NCBI GenBank assembly: GCA_965199865.1
Contig: CBDATU010000018.1
Location: 1 to 64,000 of the forward strand
Direction: 5' to 3'
Length of the DNA: 64,000 bases
Source of the DNA: JAPOUP01 sp965199865
GTDB taxonomy: Bacteria > Pseudomonadota > Alphaproteobacteria > Rhodobacterales > Rhodobacteraceae
Shown: in pieces, positions 45,616-53,574 of the stretch
Position numbering within the stretch: position 1 is the stretch's first letter
Layout: each line of letters begins with the position of its first letter
Notes under the pieces: model-generated
What the model was told of the DNA's origin: nothing
Database searches by the model: none
What the model saw: only the letters and a program-made list of their open reading frames with translations
Program-made: the position numbers and the translations under genes

Positions 45616-46265
45616 ATGTTCTGCACCTCTGCCTGGATCGCAGTGAACGATGACCCGTACGTCCGCCTGATGATGGCCCCGGTGATCGGGTTCGGTCTCG
45701 GGGTGCTGAACGGATTGACAATAACGGTGCTGAACGTTCATTCGTTCCTGGCTACGACCGCGACGAGCCTGATCTTCAAGGGTGTGGCCATAGCCCTGTC
45801 CAACGGACGGCTCATCCCTGTTCGCTTGGACGAGTTTACCTGGCTGGGGAGGGACCGGATCGGAGGCGTCTTCGTGGCAGTGTGGATCATGGTGGCATTC
45901 GCCCTGACCCTGACCGTTCTCCTGAACAGAGCTACCTTCGGTCTCCGGCAATCCTGTCGGGCATCCGCACGAATCGGATCAAGATCTGGACGTCCGCCAT
46001 CGTAACCTCTCGGATCTCGATGGGACAGGCCGCGGCAGGGACCGGCATGGAATTGCAGACGACCGCTGCGGTGAGCCTTGGCGGCACGAGCATCTACGGC
46101 GGAAGGGGAGAGGTCTGGCGGAGCATCGCCGGGGTGTTCTTGCTTGCGCTGATCAACAACGGCTTCAACATACTGAATGCCGATCCCTTCTATCGGGACC
46201 TGACCACCGGCCTGATAATACTGGTCGCGATCGGCATCCAGCGCCGGAAACCGCAGGAAATGACC
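45616..46265 (+). pseudogene. Sugar ABC transporter permease (RbsC type), truncated and frameshifted
   Basis: The first part reads MMAPVIGFGLGVLNGLTITV, LNVHSFLATTATSLIFKGVA and FVAVWIMVAFALTLTVLL. At about 45940 the frame breaks; the next frame gives LSGIRTNRIKIWTSAI, then GMELQTTAAVSLGGTSIYGG, IAGVFLLALINNGFNILNAD and LTTGLIILVAIGIQRRKP. Both parts are typical of RbsC/XylH permeases. The N-terminal helices are absent, and a further internal deletion separates WTSAI from VTSRIS. The IS110 remnant abuts the missing 5' end. Confidence 0.8.
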
Positions 46266-47064
46266 AGGTGCTCACGCTCCGCCGGCACCGGCGGGACTTG
46301 CGGCTTTGCCAAGCGTACCTGTGGTTTCGACCGCGGGCATGATGTTCTCAGCCGTTTAGAAAGCGTCGTTTCCTTCGCGCACCTCGGCGTGGGCGAGTGG
46401 AGTGATCCTCGAAATCGAACCTGTGCGGCCTTGCCTCGATATGTCTTTTGTCGAGAAGGCCGGTTCAGCTGACACTTTCAATAACTCATCGTGGTCCCGG
46501 CGAGGCATTGAATGATCAAAGCTGCATTTGGCAATGGCGGCAAGCAGATCCGTGCCCAAACGCTGGAAGCGATGGAAAACATGGCAAGGTTGTAGGCACG
46601 GGAACCCAGTTCCTGGAAGACAGCCCGGAAGCGCGGCGTCGGCCATGGAATGCGAAAACGGGGGGCCAGCCCAAGCTCCACCGGTCGGTCATGAGAGAGG
46701 TTCGGATGCATGACACGGAAACCGATCGCCGTGGGAGCAGATCCAGCCGTTGCAATTGGCTCTATCGTGCCGGATCCGACAGGGTTCCGCGTCAGGAATT
46801 CGCTTGGCGAGGAGACATTTGATCGAATGAATTCACGCGCATGTCCCGGCTCGAAACAGATCGCCGCGCGTCGACTCTCCCCGGAATGACCTCCCGCCGG
46901 GATCTTGCCGTGATGCACTGGACCGCGGTTTCGCACCTTTTGATCACAGTTTTCTGTTGACCTTGATCGAGCAGGCACTAGACTCGCGGGCCACATCTCC
47001 TAATTGGCGTCTTCCGAATCAAGCGACGCAACCTCAGCCACGGACCAGGGCAAAGAGAGGCCAT
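46266..47064. other. 0.8-kb stretch with no supported gene
   Basis: No domain is recognised on either strand. A plus-strand fragment near 46510-46590 (MIKAAFGNGGKQIRAQTLEA) and VAIGSIVPDPTGFRVRNSL near 46750 look protein-like, but frames change between them. It may be a decayed gene. The promoter of the amino-acid ABC operon should lie in the last 100 bases. Confidence 0.35.
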
Positions 47065-47823
47065 GTGACCAATCCGAATTCGGCTGACTACTCTGAGTTC
47101 CCTGTAGTCATAGAGGGCCTCAATAAGTGGTTCGGTAACTTCCAGGTGCTGAAGGACATCAACCTTAAGGTTCGCAACGGCGAGAGGATCGTGATCTGCG
47201 GACCGTCCGGTAGCGGTAAGTCAACCCTGATTCGCTGCATCAACCATCTCGAAGAACACCAGAAAGGCGAGATCACCGTCAACGGCACGAGGCTTTCGCC
47301 CGGCATGAAGAACGCAGAGGCCGTGCGCAGGAATGCCGGGATGGTCTTTCAGTCCTTCAACCTGTTTCCTCACCTCACGGTAATCGACAACTGCATCCTG
47401 CCCCAGCGGCGCGTGCTGAAGCGCAGCAAGAAGGAAGCGCACGAAGTTGGAATGAGGTTCCTGACTCGGGTAAGGATCCCCGAGCAGGCAAACAAGTACC
47501 CCGGTCAGCTGTCCGGCGGACAGCAGCAAAGGGTCGCGATTGCCCGCGCACTATGCATGGAGCCGAGGTTGATGCTTTTTGACGAGCCGACCTCCGCGCT
47601 GGACCCGGAAATGGTCAACGAAGTGCTTGATACGATGGTGGAACTGGCGCAGTCCGGGATTACCATGATCTGCGTTACCCACGAGATGGGCTTTGCTAGG
47701 CAGGTGGCCGACCGCGTCATATTCATGGACGAGGGCCGGATCGTCGAGGAAAACCTGCCCGAAGAGTTTTTCTCCAATCCGAGGAACGAACGCACGAAAA
47801 CCTTCCTTGGACAGATACTCTAG
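47065..47823 (+). CDS. Polar amino acid ABC transporter ATP-binding protein
   Basis: A 252-residue ATPase of the GlnQ/HisP group. Walker A is GPSGSGKST, Q-loop MVFQSFNLFPHLTV, signature LSGGQQQRVAIARAL, Walker B LMLFDEPTSALDPEMVNEVL and H-loop VTHEMGFARQV, all canonical. The GTG at 47065 follows AGAGAGGCC; an ATG 36 codons upstream would add unusual sequence. It is followed by two permease genes, so it powers import of a polar amino acid or related compound. Confidence 0.9.
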   Translation: MTNPNSADYSEFPVVIEGLNKWFGNFQVLKDINLKVRNGERIVICGPSGSGKSTLIRCINHLEEHQKGEITVNGTRLSPGMKNAEAVRRNAGMVFQSFNLFPHLTVIDNCILPQRRVLKRSKKEAHEVGMRFLTRVRIPEQANKYPGQLSGGQQQRVAIARALCMEPRLMLFDEPTSALDPEMVNEVLDTMVELAQSGITMICVTHEMGFARQVADRVIFMDEGRIVEENLPEEFFSNPRNERTKTFLGQIL

Positions 47824-47834
47824 GGTCGGCTCCG

Positions 47835-48518
47835 ATGTTCGAGTTTCGTTTTTACGAGCTATGGAGGGAGGCGGAATACGTCGAAACGCTGGCTTTGGGG
47901 GTCTTCAACAGCTTCTGGCTGATGGTCGTCGGCAGCATCATCGGGTTCGTGTTCGGTCTGCTGCTCGCGCTGGCGCAAGCGAAGTCCGTGCCCTTCGTCA
48001 TCCGCTACGTTTCGATTTCCTATATTGAGTTCATTCGGAACACTCCCTTCATCGTTCAGCTGTTCTTCGTGGTATTCGGCCTGCCGATGCTGCTCGGCTA
48101 TACCTGGTCATTGCAGGCATCGGCGCTGCTCGCCATCGTGCTCAACTTCTCGGCCTATTTCGGCGAAGTCACCCGCGCGGGCATCGAGGCGGTGCCGGAC
48201 GGTCAGATCGAAGGCTCGTACTCCCTGGGAATGACCAGGAGGCAGACGATCCGTGATGTGATCCTGCCGCAGGCGCTGGCCAACGTCTATCCTTCCCTGA
48301 CAAGCCAGTTCGTGTTTCTTTTCCTTACCACGGGGCTGATCTCGGAAATCGGCGTGCAGGAACTTACCTGGGCCGGTCGCTTCGTGGCTGACCGCACGTT
48401 CCGTGACTTCGAGGTCTTCATAACCCTGACCATCCTGTACATGCTGATGGTCTACGTGTTTCTCGGAACGCTGACGCTGTTGAAGCGCGTGGCCTTTCCA
48501 TGGTGGGGGCTGAAGTGA
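47835..48518 (+). CDS. Polar amino acid ABC transporter permease (first)
   Basis: A 227-residue HisM/GlnP-type permease. Helices include LMVVGSIIGFVFGLLLALAQ, FIVQLFFVVFGLPMLLGYTW and ALLAIVLNFSAYFGEVTRAG. The EAA loop is GQIEGSYSLGMTRRQTIRDV with ILPQALANVYPSL. It starts 11 bases after the ATPase stop and overlaps the next permease by 19 bases if the ATG at 48500 is used there. Confidence 0.9.
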   Translation: MFEFRFYELWREAEYVETLALGVFNSFWLMVVGSIIGFVFGLLLALAQAKSVPFVIRYVSISYIEFIRNTPFIVQLFFVVFGLPMLLGYTWSLQASALLAIVLNFSAYFGEVTRAGIEAVPDGQIEGSYSLGMTRRQTIRDVILPQALANVYPSLTSQFVFLFLTTGLISEIGVQELTWAGRFVADRTFRDFEVFITLTILYMLMVYVFLGTLTLLKRVAFPWWGLK

Positions 48519-49222
48519 CCGAGATACTACAGTTTTTCCTCGGCGACTTCTACGGCCGCATGGTGGCGATCCTTCTGGACGCGACCCAGTACACGATCTA
48601 TCTGTCCCTGTTAGCTTTCGTGGGCGGGGGCTTCATCGGGCTGGTAATGACCGTCCTCAAGATCGTGCCGTCGAAGCCGGTGAGGGCCTTTGCCACAACA
48701 TACATCTGGCTCTTCCAGTCCATTCCCCTCCTGATGCTGCTCTTTCTGATCGGCCTAGGAATCCCGTCCTTCTTCCAGGTCAATGTCACGCCCTGGATGG
48801 CGGCAGGCGTCTCGCTTACCCTGTTTACAAGCGCGTTCATGTCGGAGGTCTGGCGTGGCGCGCTCGAAAGCGTTCATGTCGGACAGTGGGAAGGCGGCCG
48901 GGCGCTGGGTATGAACTTTTCCCAGATACTTGTCTGGATCATCGCACCCCAGGCGCTTCGAATTTCGATCCCGCCGACAGTCGGCTTCATGGTGCAGGTG
49001 ATAAAGGGGACTTCGATGGCGTACATCATCGACTTTTCCGATCTGATGCGATGGGGCAAGAAGATCGCCAATTCCCAGGTGGACGGGGCCGAACCCTTCA
49101 TCGTCTTTCCGATCATGGCCGTCATCTATTTCTGTCTCTGCTTCCCGCTTTCCTACTGGTCCAAGCGGATGGAAAGGAAGCAGGCATCCGGAAAATCCAG
49201 TTTCTCAGAATTTGAATCATAA
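48500..49222 (+). CDS. Polar amino acid ABC transporter permease (second)
   Basis: A 240-residue HisQ/GlnP-type permease. Helices such as YLSLLAFVGGGFIGLVMTVL and WLFQSIPLLMLLFLIGLGIP and the EAA loop GQWEGGRALGMNFSQILVWI plus IAPQALRISIPPTVGFMVQV are clear. The start is ATG 48500 or the GTG at 48515 that overlaps the previous stop. The matching binding protein gene is 0.9 kb downstream, beyond an IS5-like remnant. Confidence 0.9.
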   Translation: MVGAEVTEILQFFLGDFYGRMVAILLDATQYTIYLSLLAFVGGGFIGLVMTVLKIVPSKPVRAFATTYIWLFQSIPLLMLLFLIGLGIPSFFQVNVTPWMAAGVSLTLFTSAFMSEVWRGALESVHVGQWEGGRALGMNFSQILVWIIAPQALRISIPPTVGFMVQVIKGTSMAYIIDFSDLMRWGKKIANSQVDGAEPFIVFPIMAVIYFCLCFPLSYWSKRMERKQASGKSSFSEFES

Positions 49223-49249
49223 GTCACTGATTTCATTAAGCTACCGATT

Positions 49250-50049
49250 TTCATGGGGTTGACCCCCTCGCCACCCGCCTGAGCGGGAACCGGCAGGCGG
49301 CGAGCGTTCGGCATCACGCCCGGACCGGTGGTGCGTGATGCCTCACCCCGGACCCGCGAGTTCCCGCAGAGGCGCTCACGGTCCTTCGACAGACTGCGGC
49401 ACCGACCCATCCAGGCGAGGGTCCGTTCCACCACACGCCAGCGGTAGAGGACCGTGAACCCTCTGCCATCCTTCGGTTTTCCCATGATCCCGGTCACGTT
49501 CGGCAGCTTCATCCTCTTCAGCCGCTTGCGGGTTCCGGTCCGGGGTGGTCGCCGTCGGCGAACGGCCCTGCACACGGTCGGCACCGTCGCCAGGAGCTTC
49601 GCGATCAGCTCCGGCGCGCCGTCCCGGCCCTGGATGTCGGCGGTGTGCACGGTCATGACGACCGGCGTGCCGTCGGCGTTCGCGATCAGGTGCTGCTTCC
49701 TCCCCTTCACTTTCCTGCCGGCGAGCGCCCGAACGTTGCCGCGCAAGATCCCGCAGGCGGTGCAGGATGCGCTCTCTAGGATCCCGCTGCGGCGCCACTC
49801 GTGGAAATGGTTCCGGACGATGCGGAACGGTGGTTATTCAGGGGGTAACGTACGCCACTTGTATCCCGTGGCCAGGATGTACCGGTCCCCGCTGAACACC
49901 GACCGGAGGCTGACCTCGCGAGGACGCCCCATCCTCCCCTGCTTCGGCAGCATCGGCTCGGTGATGGTCCATTCGGCGTCGGTCAGGTTGCTTTGACGGT
50001 GGTCGTCGGATCGCTTATGGAGTCTTTGGGCGGTTCCGTCCCAAGGCAT
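49250..50049 (-). mobile_element. IS5-family transposase remnant
   Basis: The minus strand from 50049 reads MPWDGTAQRLHKRSDDHRQS and NLTDAEWTITEPMLPKQGRM, the IS5 opening, and then loses frame near 49834. A second frame (49746-49270) has GRKVKGRKQHLIANADGTPV, the IS5 DDE-domain motif GRKRHL-like, and VLYRWRVVERTLAWMGRCRS with the glutamate of the VERT motif. The central part is deleted or shifted. It lies between the second permease and the binding protein of the amino-acid transporter. Terminal repeats were not identified. Confidence 0.78.
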
Positions 50050-50150
50050 GGCTGTCTCCGGATCCGGGTTAATGTTCGGTCCAGAATACCACATCCGGCG
50101 GGGCCACTCAATTTATGGAGCAAACTCTCAACCAGATAAGGAGTAGGAAG

Positions 50151-50948
50151 ATGTTTGGAAACTTTTTCAGGGGCGCAGTGTCTGCGACCGCATTGGGCTG
50201 CCTTACCCTGGTTCCTGGCTCGGCCCTCGCCGACCAGCTGCAAGAAATCCTTGACCGGGGTACGGTAACGATTGGAGTTCCCGAGAACTTCCCGCCATTC
50301 GGTTCGGTTGGCGAAAGCTTCGAGCATGAAGGTTACGACGTTGACGTTGCCAAGCTGATTGCCGAAGACCTCGGTGTCGAACTGGAACTGAAGCCGATAA
50401 CCTCGAAGCAGCGCATCCCGTTCCTGACCTCCGGAAACGTCGATCTCGTCGTCTCGTCGATGGGGGCCAACCCTGCCAGGGCGAAATCGATTTGGTTCTC
50501 CAGCGCCTATGCGCCCTTCTTCTCGGGCGCGTTTGCCGGACCTGACATCGACGTTTCTTCGCCCGCCGACCTGTCGGGCCTCAAGATAGGCGTCACGGGA
50601 GGGACAATCGAGGATCTCGAGCTCAGCAAGCACCTTCCGGACGATGCCGAAATGATCAGGTTCGGAGACAATGCGGCGACGCTCTCGGCATTCATAGCCG
50701 GGCAGGTTGACGTGCTCGTTACCGGCAACACGGTTGCCGCCAAGGTTGGCATGGACAATCCGGAAATGGGACTTGAAACCAAGTTCATCGTTCGCCAATC
50801 CCCCGCCTTTATCGGCGTGAAGGCAGGTGAGGCGAACATGCTGCAGTGGATCAACGTTTTCGTCCTGCACAAGAAACTCGGTGGAGACTTCAACGAACTG
50901 TCGATCAAGTGGCTGGGCCAGGAACTGCCGGACCTGCCGAGTCTCTGA
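50151..50948 (+). CDS. Polar amino acid ABC transporter substrate-binding protein
   Basis: A 265-residue periplasmic binding protein. The ATG at 50151 follows AAGGAGTAGGAAG and begins a signal peptide (MFGNFFRGAVSATALGCLTL...ALA). The mature part has the SBP_bac_3 pattern: LDRGTVTIGVPENFPPFGSV, YDVDVAKLIAEDLGVELEL, ITSKQRIPFLTSGNVDLVVS and the DLSGLKIGVTGGT hinge. It belongs with the ATPase and permeases upstream, but is now cut off from their promoter by the IS5-like remnant, unless transcribed through it. Confidence 0.9.
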   Translation: MFGNFFRGAVSATALGCLTLVPGSALADQLQEILDRGTVTIGVPENFPPFGSVGESFEHEGYDVDVAKLIAEDLGVELELKPITSKQRIPFLTSGNVDLVVSSMGANPARAKSIWFSSAYAPFFSGAFAGPDIDVSSPADLSGLKIGVTGGTIEDLELSKHLPDDAEMIRFGDNAATLSAFIAGQVDVLVTGNTVAAKVGMDNPEMGLETKFIVRQSPAFIGVKAGEANMLQWINVFVLHKKLGGDFNELSIKWLGQELPDLPSL

Positions 50949-51569
50949 ACCGAACCGAGAAGCCAGCAGGGTTAGACTGGAGGGCGAGAAGTTGCTAAGA
51001 GTCAGGCGGGTCCTTCGAAACTCCGGCTATCCGTGCCGCTTGAGGGGCAGCTTCGGGGATTCCTGTTTCCGCCCTCCGTTTGGTCGCCTGGCAACCCTGC
51101 TGGACATGCCTGTCGGTTTCCTGGAGCCGACAGGCAGCACAGGGGACAGGCTTGGAAGCCGGTGAACCTTGGGGTCTGCCTTGGCGGTGGACCGCGCGAA
51201 GCTTTCTGCCCCCGAAGGTCTTGACTTGGTGAGTAGGGAAGTCCGGCTTTCGACGAGACCGGCTTCGCTGCAAGTGGGCCGGCGTAGATGCGGCCTGGCA
51301 GGAGAGAAGCAGGTCACTTGCATCATGCAGGCGCCTGTTCTTCGTCCTTCCTTTCCTCAACGTGGCGCTGCCCTCGTCATGAAATTTCTCGAAACGGCTT
51401 GCCGTGGGGGAAATCCACTGCCCGGCGGCGCATTGTTTCCTCGTGGACTTCCTCGCGACCCGGGCATGGTTCCTTCGCCGTCGACATCAAATTCGGAACA
51501 CTGCTTTCGTTTCGATTTCGACAATCGGCCGTCATTTTGAACGACGAGCTGAATGAGCGGATCGGACCG
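50949..51569. other. Intergenic stretch, nothing recognised
   Basis: Overlapping frames on both strands are present (for example 51027-51360), but none has a ribosome site, domain or consistent frame. No terminator-type hairpin with T-run was found directly after the binding protein gene. Confidence 0.4.
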
Positions 51570-51624
51570 CCGTTTGGGCACCCCCGTTCCACCCTGAATC
51601 CCCTTGAAACGAGACATGGATGCT
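51570..51624 (+). mobile_element. Solo right end of an IS110-family element
   Basis: CCCTTGAAACGAGACATGGA followed by TGCT (51601-51624) matches the right end of the intact IS110 at 34985-35006, with CT at the border. No transposase coding sequence precedes it. The bases that follow (TCAGACTGGAAGTGGG) are nearly the same as those flanking the 45.07-kb remnant. Confidence 0.6.
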
Positions 51625-51734
51625 TCAGACTGGAAGTGGGGGAATTTTATTTCCGAAACCTTCGTCAGCCATGTTGGTGGACTCCCGGTTAGCTGGAGAC
51701 AAGGACAGACTGGGCAGCCTGCATCGAGTTACCT

Positions 51735-52125
51735 TCAGTGCGATGCAGTGTGTGGCATTTGCTGCAAGGCCCTGTCGAAGGTGTGGACGCTATCCACTAG
51801 CTCGCTGGAATCCGCTGCGGCACGCAATACCTTGAATGCCATCAATGCATCGGCAAAGCCGACCCCCTTTCCAGCCGGGCCGCATCTCCATAGGCTTTCA
51901 GGGCTGGCCACAACACTTGGCCATCCGCGAAACGAATGTTCGTGTCATTGAACAGCCCTACGATGATCGTCACAGGTTCCGCCTTGCTCAGCCGGTATTT
52001 GCATCTGGCGAGCGTCCATGCGGTTTCCGCCAGCACGACATCGGTGACGGAGGCTGCACGCGCCGCCTGAGCCTCGTTGTCGTCCAGCGGATACCGAGCG
52101 GAACATCGGTATCCACAGCGATCAG
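51735..52125 (-). pseudogene. PIN-domain (VapC-type) toxin gene, decayed
   Basis: Fragments in three frames follow one PIN domain. IAVDTDV (the first acidic residue) starts at about 52120; then AASVTDVVLAETAWTLARCK, YRLSKAEPVTIIVGLFNDTN and RFADGQVLWPALKAYGDA; then ADALMAFKVLRAAADSSELV and HTFDRALQQM with the last acidic residues. Two frameshifts break the gene. It begins at the stop of the decayed antitoxin gene, the usual overlap of such pairs. Confidence 0.7.
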
Positions 52126-52348
52126 GGCGTCGCCTCGTCCAGAGCGTCCTGCAACGAGTCCTCGTCGGAAACCGCTGGGTTGCCAGCTACGTTCCGAAGG
52201 ATTCCCTAGCGGCGCCGACGGTCTCGCGCAGGATGGTGATTTTACCGTCGGCGACAGAGCTGCGGTACTCACTTCCTGGCTCGATCCCGACTTCCCTGCA
52301 CTGATCTATCGGTAGGGTGATCTGACGCTTTGCGCTCACTTGGGACAT
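52122..52348 (-). pseudogene. AbrB/SpoVT-type antitoxin gene, frameshifted
   Basis: From the ATG at 52348 the frame reads MSQVSAKRQITLPIDQCREV, then GIEPGSEYRSSVADGKITIL, a swapped-hairpin AbrB domain. At about 52195 a one-base change shifts sense to another frame (NVAGNPAVSDEDSLQDALDE and a stop at 52122). With the PIN gene it formed a type II toxin-antitoxin pair. Both halves are now broken. Confidence 0.7.
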
Positions 52349-53552
52349 TGGATGGTCCTTCCCAGCATGGCAAATTCAGTCTGATGGTACCGATTTCTTT
52401 ACCTGTCGCCAACAGGTAAGGGAAACTCCGAACCCGACCCCTTCCTGTTGGATCTCCAAATCTCGTCAGGCCGTTTCTCATCGGGTAAGCTACCCGAGAG
52501 ACGCCAGTTCGGCGGCTGCTTCGTTTCCGGTTTCCAGATCATGACGGCGCTGCGCGACCTGCAGGCGCAACGACCCGGAAACAGTTCCGGGCTCCGTGGC
52601 ACCCGCAAGGTGGTCGCCGCCTCAGTCTCAACACTGCCAAGTGATCGACCCAAATCTTCCGCAGATCGAGTTTGAGGAAGTGGCGGATTGTTTTTCGAAT
52701 GACGCCAACACAATCCGCAACAGCGTCTCGCCGCGCTCGCTTCAAAGAACAGGCAGCTGCCGCAGCTCCTCAACGGACATTTCCGCTTCCCCGGACAGTT
52801 CCCGGTCGAAAGAGTTGAGCTGAAGCAAAGGACTATTCCGTTTTCCGCCAGACACCCTGCGCTGGATTATCCAGGGGCTGGCCATTCCAATTTTCGGTTT
52901 GGTGGAACGCCCGGCATTGTAGAGCTGTCGGCAAAGGATTTTTTGCAGGGTCACGGTGCGCGCGATCTGGGGCGCAGCGAAGCGCTGACGCTGGGACAGA
53001 CTGGAAGAAGACTACTAACTGCGGTTTCACGGCGTCATCGGCATGTTGAGGTCCTGGCTGGCCCCGATCGGCTAGCAGCAGTGCGCCTCAGGGTGGGGTC
53101 GTGCGACCGCTGAATCGACTGGACGGCGGATAGCGGTTCGCCCGCCTGCATCCGATTGCCAGCGGTTTCCGCTTCGTTATCCTGCCCCCGAACGGGTGCC
53201 AAACCTGGTCTTGCGGGTTCTGGACCTGAACCTTCGGCGTTTGTCGGCGAATGCCGGGGCCCTGCCTTACTTCCCTATCGAAGAAGGGGGAACCAGCAAA
53301 TTGAAATTTCGTCCATGGATCCCGTCGAGGCGGTCGGAAATTAATTCCATTCAGTCATTCAACATCGCGCGGATCTCAGGAGTCCCAAAGACGCACGAAG
53401 TTGGCCCAGGACTAGATCGTGTCGCGTGAAGCCTCCTGACAGACCGCTCATGAATCCTCCTGGTCGATTCCCGGATGACCAGATCGCAAATCTTTCCCTG
53501 GGAACCCAGACAGGGAATGGCCGTCCAGGAACGGTCCCTTTCTGACCGTCAA
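52349..53552. other. 1.2-kb stretch ahead of the rhamnose operon, no supported gene
   Basis: A minus-strand frame (52954-52742) reads RPRAVSGGKRNSPLLQLNSF-like sequence and continues in neighbouring frames, but I recognise no family. The last part before 53553 should carry the rhaD promoter; a convincing -35/-10 pair was not found. Confidence 0.35.
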
Positions 53553-53569
53553 TGATTGATATTGATTGG
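53553..53569 (+). promoter_or_regulatory. Probable RhaR operator upstream of rhaD
   Basis: TGATTGATATTGATTGG (53553-53569) matches, at 15 of 17 positions, TGATTGATTTTGATTCG at 57131-57147 ahead of the regulator gene. The repeated TGATT units are typical of tandem sites bound by DeoR-family repressors. This is an inference from repetition at two promoters of one regulon. Confidence 0.6.
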
Positions 53570-53574
53570 TATTC

